A DNA stretch of 64,000 bases from Silurus meridionalis (GCF_014805685.1 NC_060900.1:7604950-7668949); one strand, 5' to 3'; shown: positions 26,301 to 58,664, counted from the stretch's first letter. Notes: generated by a model from the letters alone, not told the origin. Numbers and translations: made by a program.

Positions 26301-27663
26301 GAATTGCAAGAGAAAAGCAAAATGGTTCGATGTGGCTAATGCTCATGTATATTAATCCTTCGGGTGACTATAAGTAATTTTTCCTTCCTTGTGCCAAAAA
26401 AAGCAGTTACACACTTTTTTTAAACCCTAATGGGGCCTCATGTCTTATCACAGTCTGTGCAGAATTTCTGCTACTTGGTTAATCATGCCTGCGTTGCCTT
26501 GCAACGTTACACCATACACAGTAAACCTATTTTTCTCATAAAGTAGCTTATTTATAATGATCAGACATACCAGAAAAAGTTCAATGTCAAATCATTGGTT
26601 GAAAACAATGTCATATAATTCATTTAATCTCTGTAAAAATGTTGAAAACTGGAAGCTGAACTTTATGCTTTATCCCAACAATTAGCTTGCAGCTGATCAA
26701 CAGTTTCCTGTTCATGGAAAAGCAATTTTTAAAACTGCTCCAAATATAGTGGATCATTTCTTAACTGGTCAAAACCAATGATCTAATATTTGTCTTCATT
26801 TTCTTCTACAGAAAAACACAGCAAAACTGTGCTTGTTATTCCCCCACTGTAAAAAAGAAATAAGAAACTAACTGATTCCATTGTTACTTCCTGTTGTTCA
26901 GTTTGGCATTTCATACAGCCTCTGGACTCTTTGGAGTAAGTCTCAAAAAGTGAACGAACTACTTTGGCTGAATCTAAATACACATAAGTGGAGGGTAGAA
27001 ATCTCTTTAGCTGGATGATTGTCAAAACACATATGCAGTATTTATTTATTTAATGTAAACATTAAATTAACAGTTACATACTGTATAGTAATCCTGTTAC
27101 TAGACTTTATATAAAAAAATAAAAAAATAAAAAAAATGATACATTTTACTTATTGTTGGCAAAATATATTCTATTGTCCAAAACCGTTAAGGTTCCACAG
27201 TAACAATTAGAAAATCCAATCAATATAAGCTTTTTTAAAAAAAAAAATATTTACATTACTAATGCCAAATTAGATACAAAAAAAAATAATAATAAATAAA
27301 AAGAATATAATTAAAATCTGGTTTCATTTTTTTCAAAACTCAGTTCTGGGTATTATGTTTTTAATTCAACTTACTTTGAATACTATACAATGAAAGTGCT
27401 ATACATAAATATACACATTATATGTAAATACAGTTGATCATATGTAACAGTACTGCTTTTATACCATACAATATTTTCCAAATGATTACGAAGCTGTATT
27501 ATAATCTGTATTCAACATAAAACAGAATATATACACATACATATACTGTATATACATATACATGTATAAATGTGTGTGTGTGTGTGTGGGTATGTATGTA
27601 TTTGGGGTTACCTGGTTGGTATTCAGTCTGGTTTTTGTTTTCCGGTGTTACGTTGGACTCCAT
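20179..27663 (-). CDS. susd3: Sushi domain-containing protein 3
   Basis: Five exons (27612-27663, 25479-25667, 24818-24956, 22737-22868, 20179-20317) give 216 residues in consistent phase; human SUSD3 is about 255. It is a single-pass plasma-membrane protein of poorly defined function. Seen: a short extracellular N-terminus with no signal peptide, as in human; one sushi/CCP domain (Cys20, Cys49, Cys63, Cys79; [10 protein letters not shown] resembles human GNGASVGTVL); a membrane helix about 89-113; the juxtamembrane CLLNCVKK (human CLLKCVKK); then ARLWKQL (human AQLWSQL). Sequons lie at N4, N11, N37 and N68. A poly-Asn run follows in exon 4. It lies between fgd3 and wnk2 as in human. The C-terminus is uncertain: a LINE ends about 12 bp beyond the exon 4 donor, and unspliced reading would instead stop at 22712. 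Confidence 0.88.
20318..20589. other. susd3 intron 4, unique part before the LINE
   Basis: AT-rich sequence including the exon 5 pyrimidine tract. The LINE 5' boundary near 20.6 kb is approximate. Confidence 0.45.
20590..22724 (+). mobile_element. 5'-truncated LINE (L2/CR1-like), dead
   Basis: Plus-strand reverse transcriptase fragments are visible: [16 protein letters not shown] and [13 protein letters not shown] (20786-21118), then a broken frame with [10 protein letters not shown] near 21.17 kb, then thumb and C-terminal residues ([27 protein letters not shown]) in 21411-21968. The 3' end is the conserved teleost LINE tail with GTAAAGCTGCTTTGAGACAA and AGCGCTATACAAATAAA followed by TTGA repeats. 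No ORF1 or endonuclease was seen, and stops and a frameshift break the RT. It is antisense to susd3. Confidence 0.85.
22199..22216 (+). repeat. Poly-C tract inside the LINE
   Basis: About 18 consecutive C within the LINE 3' region, probably a slippage product. Confidence 0.8.
22737..22868 (-). CDS. susd3: susd3 exon 4 (cytoplasmic, poly-Asn)
   Basis: Acceptor TTGCTTATAG (a second in-frame AG lies 12 nt further in), donor AG-GTACTA. It encodes [18 protein letters not shown], which aligns with human SAQLWSQLKDEDL, then [14 protein letters not shown] from an AAC/AAT-rich run. Without splicing the frame runs eight more codons to a TAA at 22712-22714; its last codons are supplied by the tail of the adjacent plus-strand LINE. 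Confidence 0.8.
22869..24817. other. susd3 intron 3
   Basis: AT-rich with no exon recognised; it contains the SINE at 23520-23680 and scattered A-runs. Confidence 0.6.
23520..23680 (+). repeat. tRNA-derived SINE
   Basis: GGTATCTCAGTGGTAATGGT (A-box region), ACTTCAAATCCCAGCATCAC (B box), CTGTTAAGCCCTTGAGCAAG and GGATAAGAGCATCTGGC are the order of blocks in a common fish SINE. The copy is complete at the head but diverged. Confidence 0.72.
24818..24956 (-). CDS. susd3: susd3 exon 3 (transmembrane)
   Basis: Acceptor CCTATTAG, donor GTGAGATT, 139 nt, phase 1 to phase 2. It encodes a short stalk (IEHQDFH), a roughly 25-residue hydrophobic helix rich in Ile/Leu/Val, and a basic stop-transfer [13 protein letters not shown], placing the C-terminus in the cytosol. 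Confidence 0.92.
25479..25667 (-). CDS. susd3: susd3 exon 2 (sushi domain)
   Basis: Acceptor CTTTCTAG, donor GTAAGACT, 189 nt, phase 1 to phase 1. The exon is essentially one complete sushi domain, with four cysteines, the Trp in HWTGG before the last Cys, and the SUSD3-typical [10 protein letters not shown]. Confidence 0.92.
25668..27611. other. susd3 intron 1
   Basis: AT-rich intron with no exon recognised. It contains a diverged interspersed repeat at 26030-26270 and TG microsatellites near 27.57 kb. Confidence 0.6.
26030..26270. repeat. Diverged interspersed repeat (non-coding)
   Basis: TGTGCTTTCTGAGTTATTTT, AAGTTGTAGAGTTGAGTTA and TTGTCAGCTGAGATCACTCT resemble successive blocks of a dispersed fish element recalled from memory. 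The ends are not definable and the class is unknown. Confidence 0.4.
27612..27663 (-). CDS. susd3: susd3 exon 1 (start codon)
   Basis: ATG at 27661-27663, with an in-frame TAA 12 codons upstream, so this is the first usable ATG. It encodes [17 protein letters not shown] plus one base, then donor GTAACC; exon 2 adds GT to make Gly. It contains two N-glycosylation sequons and no hydrophobic signal. Confidence 0.75.
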
Positions 27664-29155
27664 TAATCCCCTGACCTCACGAGAACAGCAGACCGACACT
27701 TACAGGAACACGACGACTTTTTGTCTTGAAGCTGGAGAAGAGCTTTTAAGGCCTATGCACGGCTTAAGTCACCTACTAGTCTGATGGCACACGGCTGTAC
27801 AGAAAAGTTCCTTTCCGTTTTCAGATAAGCAGAAGTATACGCCTAGCACGGATGTCATCAAAAAAAAAGATGTTTCAGCGAGACAGGAAGTGTCTCTTTC
27901 ATTCTCTACTACCCTACAGTTGTGGTTTTTACAGCCTGCGACAAAGAATGAAAGTAATAAACTTAAAATGAGTAAGTGAATTAGACAGTTGCTATCAAAA
28001 ATATCCTAATAGTTTATTTCATGATAGAGAGAACATATTTTTATTTAGAGAGAGAGGCAAACAGAGAAAAAGAAGAAACAGATGCATATAATTTTCTATT
28101 GTTCATCAATGAAAAGGGCCCACAGCTCTCCAGGTGTTATTTGGTTGGTACACTGCTCCTTATACAGCAACGTCAGTAGGGGATGTGACATTTCCATGTC
28201 GTGCCATAAATTTATTATCAGCGTACTGACTGCAGCAGCACTGTCAGGATTTTTAACACATCAGGACAACTGCTTGGTTAAGAACAGCCTGCTACCCAAA
28301 AATATCTAGCTAACATTAGTGCTTTTTTTTGTAAGCCAGAAGTAAAAAAAAAACACAGTGTACAGGGGTAATAAAGTATATACAGTGTTTGAACACCCTG
28401 ATACTGTCTTTCCTGTGCCGTCATATTTCCATTCTGCAAATAAATTTAGTGCACAGAAGATTAACTAAGAAAAAGTAAAAACAGCATAATAGAATAGATA
28501 GAATCACTCTAGACACCTCTAGAGCCTGTTCTATTCTATGTACCATTATACTGTTCTAAATTTTAATTATTATTATTATTATTAATGTTGTTGTTGTTGT
28601 TTACAGTTTTAAAAAGGTCCTTGGCTATTAATCAGAGTAATGTGAAATGCACAAAATATTTTTGCTCTGTGAGCAGGAAACATGAGGATACACACGTTCT
28701 ATTCTAGAGTTCATTAACATAAGTTTAAGTATTTAAAAATGATGTCCAGAAAACCAAAAACAGACCTAATTGTTTGCAACTGGTAAAATGTTTATGATGG
28801 AAAACACTCGTCATACTAATACTTGTAAATTTCAAAACGTTCGAGAAATAGGTTGCAAAATATCTACCGTATAGTATCACTTCCTAGTAGTGGAGCAACT
28901 AAATAAAATTACACAATAGACGCCTCAGACTTACATTTTTTCATGCATTGTGAAATGTGTATGTGTAAGCTGTCTAGAAAAAAACAGTATATTTTGAATA
29001 TTTGCTAAGAAGAGTGCATTATATAAAATTATATTATAATAAACTTTAAACCTATAATAAATATTATGTTCCTTCATTTCTTGAGCACAGCAAATTTTGT
29101 GATTATTGTCATCTACATTACACTGAAATTCAGCATAAATTAGCTTAGCTACATA

Positions 29156-29156
<1 letters not shown>

Positions 29157-29208
<52 letters not shown>
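29157..29208 (+). repeat. (CA)n microsatellite
   Basis: About 26 uninterrupted CA units directly abutting a decayed Tc1-like element. Confidence 0.9.
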
Positions 29209-29209
<1 letters not shown>

Positions 29210-29560
29210 TGGACAAAAGTATTGTGAAACCTGGAGGCACACAATTGTATCTTTGAATGCAGTAGCATAATATTTTCCCTTCGAACTTCCCTTTGAATTT
29301 GCCCATGTGTATCAAACCCAGCTCAATGAAGATATGGTTTACATGGGTTGGAGTGAAAGATCTTGAGTGGTCTGTTGTATAGTTCTGGCCTCATCCCTAC
29401 TGAACACATTTTGGTTAAATTGAAATGCTGACTGCAACCTAGACCCATCAGTACCTGACACTCCGAAATCTAGTGGAACATCTTCCCAAAAAATGGAGGG
29501 GACTAAATATGGAATGAAATGGCCATTACATATGAATCTTTTGTTCAGGTGTCAACTAAA
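29206..29560 (+). mobile_element. Decayed Tc1-like element (family A copy 2)
   Basis: Starts TATGGACAAAAGTATTG, then GGAGGCACACAATTGTAT, GATATGGTTTACATGGGTTG, AATCTAGTGGAACATCTTCC. Same block order as the other family A copies; no open transposase frame. Confidence 0.75.
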
Positions 29561-31037
29561 TATATATATACTGTATATATATAGATACTCTATTCTCTTG
29601 GGCTATTTTTGCAGGGATGTGCTCCATACAGCTAAATACAGCAGCATGGTAGTCATAGGAGTAAAGCCCTACCTGGACAACCCTATTTAAGTGTATAGTA
29701 TTTCAGAAGCAAAAACAGTTAACAAAAAAGTCAAATTTTCACCATGCACACACGCAGTAAAAATACTGTCACCATTATTCAATTGTACGCTTATACCAAA
29801 TAAACTTGGTAACACTTTTGCTAAAGTCCTTAAAATTATCTGGAAGTATTTACTTACAGTACTATGCTGAAAAGCAGAACATTGTCAAAATACATCAGTA
29901 CAGATATTTTTAGTTTCAGAAAGACCTAAAACCACAGAAAACAGGAACCTATAGACTTGTCTTTACTATAACAACATCCTGGGTATTATTTGTGTAAAAA
30001 AGATACAAGACTTGCAATAGAAACTCAAACACAAAATGAACCAGCAAAATGAAATGAAAGCACAAGAAAAATAATAAGAGGTTAAGATAAGAGGTTTAAC
30101 TATAAATAGAGGGAAAAAAAAATTTAAAACATAGAAGCTGGATGTTATTTTATTCTGATGATTATGGTACACACAATTCATTTTGTGAACACTTCTGGTT
30201 TAAAAATGTAGGCAAATGATCCTTGTTCTGTAGGTTAAAATTCATATTCAGAAGGCAGAAAAGCTTGAGTTGTTTTTTTTTGTTTTTTTAAAGCATAATT
30301 ATAAATATGTCAAGCATGTGACACTATCAAGAGTCGTTTGTTTTACTTACAGGCTGGTAGCTAACTCTTACAATACTTACAATACAGAATAAATACATGA
30401 GACATACTGAGGGGTGAAGGTTTGCTAGATTATTCTAAAGGGCCATGTAGAATTACAATGAATTGCAATAGAAATGCATGAGCTGAGCAAAAGAGACTAA
30501 TGATGAAATGATATTACAGCAGAATAAAATCAGTGGCCCGCCACCTTTGTTTGTCTTACTTTAAATGAAGGTTTCTCTTTCATAAACCTGGAAAAAAAAA
30601 ATCTACAAAACCTCAACATGGTATGCAGGCAGAGGGCAAAGGGTTATTAAAAAAATAAAATAAAATCACATAGTGATGAAAATGTAAAAAATGGTGTCTG
30701 GAGCAAAAGTGAAAGTGAGTTAATGCTAAACAAGAACATTGAACAATCGCCTATCAGAAACATTCATCTTGAAATATTTAATAAAAAAAAACAATCTATA
30801 ACAACCAGGGACTTGTGAAAAATAAAAGGGGGCGGTGCATTTAAGAACCATCAACACACCGGTGACTGATGGGTTGGAACAATGGATGTATGTATACAAA
30901 TGCATTGTGCTTTTGTGGGAAAAAAGAAAGTAAAGTGTGAAGAAGAACTAATAAAAATAAAGGAAAAGTGCTGAGGATAATGTGAATTCAAGTAACAAGT
31001 TCAAGAAGACAGAGTTCTGTTGCTTCAATGCCTGTTT

Positions 31038-50226
<19,189 letters not shown>

Positions 50227-52011
50227 CTGTAAGAGCGAGGTTGCCAGATCTAGGTAGAGAGGAGAAGGAGCAGCTAAGAACCAAAACAAACAAAATGCTT
50301 CTTTTTCTTTAAAACATACACAATAATAGAGGAAAGGCTTGACATATAGCTAGATTAAAAGCTCTCTCAGGCAGAGAAGGACAAAGAATCAAAAATACTT
50401 TGATTCACTCATCACTTTGCCAATAAGTTTTGAATGACCAAATTTTCATTATTGCTACATATAATATTGTATTTATGGTATTATTTCCTCTCTATTAGCA
50501 TTGTGTTTTTTTCTTTACATGATGGCTATCAGCATGGTTACAGATGCCTATATTGTCAAACTATATGCATAATACTATATTACAAATGATGATAAACACC
50601 ACTTTGCATGCCCTTTTTGCCCTGCATTACTGAATATTTGAGTTTATTCATCTGTGTATACACACAGACGTACATGCAGACACTCATACGTCCATCTGTC
50701 AGCTCTCCCTGATATTTACAGTGCTGTAGGCTAATATGTAATAGGCATTCCTCTTTTCCCATTAAAGAACTCATTCACTTCCCAACCCAGCACTCCCATC
50801 TGCTACAGGAATCCCACTAGCCCTTCTCTAAAAGCAGCAGTGAGAAATTTTACCAAGTCCCTAGTGGAAAGAAATCCTTTTCCAACTCCAAAGACAAACC
50901 CCTAAAGGAAAGGCAAAATTATCATAGATCAAATCTGCCACTGGGCAATTTCATTTTAAATTCATTTTCCAAAATGGGAACAGAAATTATTACTGAAAAG
51001 TTCGGTAGTAATTCAAGAAATCTCATGTAAAATAGGACAAGGCCTATTTCACATCATGACCTATTAAAACCATATTTCTCATTTGACGGATATAAGGCAG
51101 GTCCTAACTATGTAAGGATTTCCGTCTCCATTATTACAGAGAAAACTACATATACAAGTTAAACCTATAACCACTAATTCAATTCATATTACAACTGCAT
51201 GCCTTAACCAAACATATTGTAAAACAAATTCTGTATAATGACCAGACGTTTTTCTGAAGAAACAATATAGGGGCTAAAGCTGTATATCATAAATGTTAGT
51301 ATCTGTTCACAACCATCCAAACATATAGCTGAAGTACATTCCTGAAATGAAAAAAATATTAATAAATGCCATCCAAATTTGTAGCTTTGTTTAATTTAGA
51401 ATAAAAAATAACAAGAAAATGACCTACATCATAATAAGCAATCAAATCTGCATAACACTGTTGTAAACTGTTTTAAAGAAATCAGTTGTAAACTTTCTTT
51501 CCTTTTTCTGTAAAAGAAAAGAACCCTTTGTTGGGGAAATATACAACTCAGCTCACCTACCAGTACGCTTTGCAATTCTCAGTCTGGTCCTTGATCTTCC
51601 TCGAGTTCAGAAATGAATGAATAAATAAATGAATAAATACATAAATAAATAAATACAAGGGATGATGACAAAAGTAAACAAGATGAATGGGTTTCCTTTG
51701 CTCCTTTGTGTAATTCCGAAGCTGTTTAATGTCTAATTCCAAGTCAGTTTAATCCATTTTTCTCACTAAACACTCCCCCTGAAACTGCTTCTCCATGGAG
51801 CTGGGGTTTGGCGTGTTTGTGAAGTAACTGCACATCCAGTTCCCTCCCTCTACAAACCTGCTATTTCAGCACAACACACACACACACACACACAAACACA
51901 CGCCCTCCTGTTGCCAGGTGAGCGTGCAAAAAAAATCACTTAAGCTGTCACACTGCACCTGCTGTCCTAAGCAGTCAAGAAAAATGCCCGCCAAACCTGC
52001 TCTACATGCAA

Positions 52012-52014
52012 GAT

Positions 52015-52106
<92 letters not shown>
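52012..52106 (+). repeat. Compound (TG)n(AG)n microsatellite
   Basis: TG units to about 52057, then GA units to 52106. No coding content; long open frames here are repeat translations. Confidence 0.9.
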
Positions 52107-52110
<4 letters not shown>

Positions 52111-53689
52111 AAAAGAGAAAAAGGAGAGAACTGGCAGTAAGAACTCTAAGATGCAATGTATTATTTCTGAAGGAGTGTGTGTGTGTGGGGGTATTGTTGC
52201 AGCATGTAAACATATTGTAAGCAAAAATTTATAAAAATCTAATGCCATTTCTGTTACTATTAAATTTGCTGTACTATGATGGACACTTCCATGTTTTTTT
52301 TTTTTTTACAGATTATTCATAGCCAATGCTATTCATTAGAAATGCTTAGAAATGTTTGGGTGCCCAAATAAAGTAGTACAGAACGATAAGAAACTACCGT
52401 ACATCTTTATAAACTGAAATATACCACACACCCACTTCCCCTTATGCTTTGTCTGTAGTTCAGATAAAAGAACGTTGCCTGCAGCAATTTGATTTATCAA
52501 CTCACCCTTCAGCAGTTTGCCCAAACGTGTTTTTGTAAGTTTGTAGTTTGTATATACTTTTTGTATATTAAGTATACAGCATCACTGCAGAGTGATGATC
52601 ACTGCACACTGGCTCAAGCAGAGGGAAAGCTACTTACTGTAGGTGAGGAAAAAGCAAATGTATTTTCTCACATGAATATTTTTTAAAGCTCTCTTTGCTT
52701 CAGCACTCTAAACTCTGGGAAAGTTACTAGTTGGTATGTTAGAGCTTGCTCAGATGCCTATCACAGTAGCAGTAAGTGTTAGTATATGGCTCCAATACAG
52801 ACCACGTTTGGCCTCCTTCCATAACCACATAACAGAAACACCATTAAATAGAACAGATTGACAAAGAGAGAAAGAAAGACAGAAATAATGTAGAGACAAT
52901 GTTCAATTAAATTTCCAGCAGCCCCTTAATAAAATTGGTGGTATAATCTCAAAGGCATAAGTTATACATATGTTTTGGTGGTTGGCTAAATTAATAGAAA
53001 ATGGATTTTTTTTTAATGAAGAAAATGCTGACTAGTAGAAAGAAAAGTACAGGTCTTCCAGATGAAAAGATACAGCACACACAGATGCACTTAGGCATAC
53101 TTAAACCAGACCAGAGGGAGATACTGTTGTTTTTCTTTCCGCCTCTGTCTATCTACTTCTCTAAATGATTCAGTTTTTGTGTCTGTGACAGGAAAAAAAA
53201 AAACGAGAACAAAGAGTGCAAAAGTAGGCTAAGACTAAAGCCAGGTCATTGAAAATCAGGGCTATTGAATTAGTTCAGAGTGTGGGCTTGATTACAAAAA
53301 AACAATACCATGTGGGACCCAACATGTTTATTTTTGTACTAGCAAAGTGGCCAAAGTAATAGTGCATCCATCTGTTTAGCACAGACCTGTAGCATAAAAC
53401 ATGAGAATGGCCTGTTTAAATGAAAAGGTCCATTAAAAATGAAGGGATAATTTTTGAGCATCTCCACTTACTTTTTTTTAGAATATGATGCTAAATTATC
53501 ATAAGGTGTATTTTGGTTTTAATGACGATCTTCCCCAAAGCACTGTAAACCAAATCTCAGCTCTTTTGATTGTTGGTGTACAGATTGTTTAACCCAAAAT
53601 GTACCTCTAGGTGTCTAATAACGATCAGAAGCACACCTGCAAACCTCTTTACATTGACCTTATTATGACACAGTTACAAAATACAAAAT

Positions 53690-53870
53690 CTCCCAATGTT
53701 ATATCTTCATGGAACTGGCTTTGTGCATAGGGGCATAGTGATGCTGGAACAGGTTTGGGCATCCTAGTTTGAGGGAAAATAAAACTGGCACCACATCCCA
53801 TACAATTGTGTGCTTCCAACTTTGTGGTAACAGTTTGGGGAAGAACTACAAATGACTAAGTATTACTTGT
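53690..53870 (-). mobile_element. Decayed Tc1-like element (family A copy 7, inverted)
   Basis: Minus strand reads family A blocks: CTTCCCCAAACTGTTACCA, GGAAGCACACAATTGTATGG, CCAAACCTGTTCCAGCATC, AGCCAGTTCCATGAAGATAT. Only the 5' half is present. Confidence 0.72.
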
Positions 53871-55334
53871 ATTGTGAAATATGTTGTATGTTACTAAAAG
53901 TTGATCAGATAGAGATGTTCTTTTAATTTCACAGAGTCACCATTCTATGGTCAGAATGTGGTCTAATACATTTCCCAGTGTGAATACACAGTGTTTAGAA
54001 ACTTGAACGATACAACACACTGCTCACAGGCAGAAAGAAAGTTACACCTCTACCATACTAAACAACCTGCTCTAATGTTATCTGATTAGAGAGAAAAAAC
54101 TTTAGTGGATCAATATTAATTGTATTGTTTCTACATGAAACTCAATGAAGACACCGCTCATTTAGAGGAACCAACAACCACAAACCACTTCTGCATATGC
54201 ATACAGTCACCTGCAAAGACACAAACTCGAGCTTCCGTCATGAATATATTCGTCATTTGATGGTCAGTTTCATATTAATATTTAACAATTTTTCAAACAC
54301 ACTCTAACCGCATAGTGCAACTACATAACCAGAGTAAACAAGGTGATTACTCTCCAGAAGACACAATTATATGCACATAGACAAAAATACACATATATGA
54401 CTACCTTATTAAAGAGGTAATCTACGGCTAGATGTGCATTACAGAATTATAATTGCAAATTGGCAAATAACTTCCCAGCAGAGTGCAATCAAATTATACC
54501 CTGGTCACTTACCAGCACTGAGAAGTTTAAGCTGTCATTGATGTTTGCAGTGCAAAACTGTCTGCATGGATAAAAATAACAGTAAATTCTTAGTAGTTAT
54601 TTTATATATGGGTCATTAGAATGTAGAATTTGTTTAACACTGCATAGTGGACATTTTATTAGATCTTGACTATAAGTTGAATGTTGTTTAAAAACTACAA
54701 CAAAACTGTGGGGGTACATATTGGCTTGGATACAAATGAGGAAATTATTCTGGGTAAAAACATTTTGGATATAGTAAATATTTACACATAACTATATTTG
54801 GAGTGAAGGTATGAAGGCTGAAGAACCACCAATGTGAAGCACATTAAAATCATGTAACGCACGTAGAGTATCCCGCTTGTACAGTGATCATTAGCCAGAA
54901 TTAAGTTAAACTTCTAATGTGTGATACAAAAGATAAAAAAAATAATAGATTTAGTACAGAAATTTAATATATTCATCTAAAGTTCTGCCTGCTCTAAATC
55001 ATACACAGAATACACATAACGCAACCTGATAACATTTATTTGAATTTTAACAAATAATTAGGGAGGGACTGAGAAAAAGAGCGTGTGTGTGCATATGTGT
55101 GTGTATACGAGTGTGTCTGTGCCGTGTCTTGAGTCAATTCAATGTTTTGTTTGCATTATATTTCTCGTTTTATTGTTATCTTCTCCACTTTGTCAAATTC
55201 ATCTTGGCTTTATGCAAATTGCCATATTTACCATATAATTTAAAGGACAAGCAAAAATATGCTTGTTACTATGGTTACAACGGTTTAAAAGGTGGCACAT
55301 TTATTTAGAACATAGATCAAACTGACCAGAACTA

Positions 55335-55545
55335 CAATATATTGACAAAAGTTTGTGGACACTTGAACCTAATACTCGTGTGCGTTTTTGTCCATCCCAT
55401 TCCACATTTAGTCCCCTTTTGCACTTAGAATGACCTCCACTCTTCAGGAAAGTTTCCCACTAGAATTCCACTAGATTTCTAGATAGGTTGTATCTCCAAC
55501 ATTGTGGCAACAGTTTGGGAAAGAACTGTATATTACCATGTACGT
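55335..55545 (-). mobile_element. Decayed Tc1-like element (family A copy 8, inverted, internally deleted)
   Basis: On the plus strand it starts ATTGACAAAAGTTTGTGGAC (terminal repeat) and ends AACAGTTTGGGAAAGAAC. Family A blocks read on the minus strand, with the middle deleted. Confidence 0.72.
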
Positions 55546-55597
55546 GTCAAAATACAACTGTCGATATAGTTTTTTTTTATACAACTTTATCACTGCT

Positions 55598-55672
55598 TTA
55601 TCTCTGTAAAGCTGCTTTGAGACAATGTCCGCAGTTTAAAAAACTATACAAATAAAAATGAATTGAACTAAA
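55598..55672 (+). repeat. LINE 3' tail fragment
   Basis: CTGTAAAGCTGCTTTGAGAC, AATGTCCGCAG and ACTATACAAATAAAAATGAA match the 3' tail of the LINE at 20590-22724. Only about 75 bp remain, an extreme 5' truncation. Confidence 0.75.
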
Positions 55673-56769
55673 TATAGTGGAGTTTAACAATATGAACACG
55701 CACCTTCAAGCCAATCAAAAACGAGGACTGACCATAGAATAATAAAACAGAATATATAAGTGAAATTAATGAAACTTGTAAAATCCAACATGAATGTTAC
55801 TAGTTTTACACACTTGATAAATATATGTCCCTCTTATGATTCATACAAAGAATAATAGTGTTTTAGTGTATAGAAAGACAGATCGGGGGATGGGGAGCAA
55901 AATAGAAAGAGCAGTAGGAAAGAAGTGAACTAAGAGGAAGAAGTGGAGACTGTGGACTATTATCTCCACAGGGAAGAGAGATGGAGAGGAAGAAGCAGTC
56001 AGCTGCAAGTGTGCCACTTGATAATTAGCACAGCACACTGCGGCCTGAGAGAAAAATCCCCAGGCAACCTTTACCCAAACTGGCATTACTGTTGCTGCTC
56101 CTTCCCTGTATGTGTGTGTGTGTGTGTGTGTTTAGATGGAAAATGACCTGCAACCCACCCAGCTCATCCTGCTGTCATCAGAAATACTGGTACATCAGCT
56201 GACAGGCTCATGTGTCTGTATACACACAGGCAGTAAACCCATTAGTCCGAACCTGCAACTCCCTAGAAACTCCTTAAAATCGGAAACAGGTCAGCAGAGC
56301 AGAGAAGAGAGGGACGCCAAGGCTTCCTAACTACCTTGTCCAAAAGAAAATGTCCTCTAACCCTGCTGACGCAGTAGGTGTGCATGCGCTCGCCTGTGTG
56401 TGTGTGTTTATATGATTCTAAGAGGCCATGTCCTGAGGTGTGTCTCGGGTCTGCCTTTTTAATGAAAGCTTTACTGGCCCACTGGAGTCCTAAATGATTA
56501 GAAAGAACATGTCTGGCTAACACACACACACGCACACACACACACAAACAGGACATTGTGGATCTTCCCATACTTGTTCTTTCAAATGACAATTCAGACT
56601 GTAACTGTGACTAATGCTGCCTTCATGTTAAAGTCACGTGTGCTGTCCTGAGAACTTTCTAATGTGTCTTTGAATTAAACAGTAGCTTAACAAATGCTAT
56701 TATTAAAATTGTATTTGTCACATACAAAAAGATGTACAATGTGAACCCTGTCAAAGAAATTAAACTAAA

Positions 56770-58010
56770 ATATTATACATCATTTATTTATTGAGAAAAA
56801 TGATCCAATGATCCTGTGCATGGCAAAAATATACTGTATGCTTTTAGTATCTGGTGTGAACCCATTGTGCACATCAATGTTTCTGGTAACTGTTTTAGCC
56901 ATTCCTCAGTATAGAACAGCTATAACCATGTTGGCATATTTCCTTAAATGAACTTCTTGCTTCAGGTCCTTCCACAAAATTTGTATTGGTTTATGTTCAG
57001 GATTTGGACTTGGCTATTAAAAAAAATTAACTTTAACCATTAACATTAACCATTCTTTGGTAGAACAATGTGTGTTTGGAGTTGTTGTCTGGCTGCATGA
57101 CCCATTTTCTTTTGAAAACAGATATTGAGATATTTTCCTTTATAATTTGCTTGCATAATTTTGAATTATTTGTTTCATTAATGATAGCAAGTAATCCTGA
57201 CCCGAATGCAGCAAAACAGGACCAAACCATGATACTACCACCACCATGTTTCACAGATGGGATAAAAGTCCTTATACTGAAATATAGTGTTTTAACTTCC
57301 TCCACACATTTAAACCAAAAAGCTCTATTAATCATGCTTGTCCACATAATAATTGACAAAGTTAAGATTGGCAGCAATATAATTTTTGGAGAGTTGTTTT
57401 GTAGAGTAGCTTTCTCCTTACAACTCCACCATGCACACCAAGATGCTCTTGTGATGGTGCACTCATAAAGATTAACATTAGCCTACAGAAGAGAAGTCTT
57501 TAGTCGGTAAGAAGTTACCCAGGGTTCATTTGTGACCTTGCAGACTATTGCACCTCTTGTTTTTTTGAGTGATCTTTCTTGGTTGACCTTTCTTGGGAAG
57601 GGTAGCAATGGTCGTATATTTGCACTATTCTGACACAATCTGTCCCAGTGTGGATTTGTGGAGTCCAAACTGTTTATAGATGGTTTTGGAACCTTTTACA
57701 GCTTGATGACAGCAACATTTTTGAAGGTCCTCATAAATCTCCTTTGTTTATACCAAATTATACTTTCCAGCCACATGTTGTGAAGATGACACTTGCATAG
57801 ATCATGGTCCTTTAAATACTGCAGGACACTAACTGACACTTGATCCCATTGTTTGAAAACAGATGGACTAAGTTTACTTTTAAATTAATGGCTAATCCTA
57901 AATGTTCGCATACTTTTTTAATGTGCAGATATTTTATATTGAATAATTTTTCTCAATAAATTAATATATTTGCTGCATTTGTTTGACTGGGACTTATGTC
58001 CTGCTCAATT
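56770..58010 (-). pseudogene. Decayed Tc1-like transposon with transposase pseudogene
   Basis: The ends around TTTATTTATTGAGAAAAATG (left) and TTTTTCTCAATAAATTAATA (right) are inverted repeats, and ATAATTGACA-type internal sequence is minus-strand coding. The minus frame at 57033-57377 retains DDE-domain sequence: KHGGGSIMVWSCFAAFGSG and FKRKWVMQPDNNSKHT. Further helix-turn-helix coding remains to about 57.7 kb in broken frames. It differs from family A, being longer with other termini. Confidence 0.8.
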
Positions 58011-58529
58011 TAACTAACGTACAACAAGAACAAGTCTAAGATGAAATAGATCTCGTCATGGAGGTCAGACAGGAGACAGATTTCTTTCCAAACATTTTGA
58101 ATAAAATGTGAAAAAAATGAAGTACCTTTTTTAAAGATACAAAAGATACAACCATCTCTTTAGCTGGAAAGGTGACTCAGAAGCAGGGTGTATGCCCCAA
58201 AACAGATCTGAATTGTAAAGTGTTGTGTCAGAAATGACTCAGATCTGAAATGGCACTTTTGCCAAGCAGTAATAGCTGGAAACATGTGGAGTGGAGGCAG
58301 ACACTAACGATAAATAATTGTGCCCAGCCCATCTGGGCCTGATAAAACACAGACACTATACAAGGCCAGGCTGCGGCAGTCCGTTCAAAATATACACCCA
58401 AATTAACGTTGGTTTCTAGTAGAAGCAACACTTTGGAAAATGTGAAATATGGCTTCTTTTATAAATGAAGGAATTATTAACTGTGGGCAAAAAATTATGT
58501 AAAGTAAAGCAGAAGCAACAAAGAACATC

Positions 58530-58587
58530 AACAAACGTGACACACACACACACACCATGACGACACACACACCATTTATAATTTTTT

Positions 58588-58664
<77 letters not shown>

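Larger units (their letters stand above)
27664..31037. other. Intergenic region between susd3 (5' end) and fgd3 (3' end)
   Basis: AT-rich. It must hold the susd3 promoter and the fgd3 3' UTR. A candidate minus-strand polyadenylation signal ATTAAA for fgd3 lies at 30777-30782, about 255 nt past the stop. A CA array (29157-29208) and a Tc1-like remnant (29206-29560) are the only recognised repeats. Confidence 0.5.

Noticed and set aside
57033..57377. A host gene with a DDE-like frame
   Set aside because: It is the broken transposase of a Tc1-like element bounded by inverted repeats.
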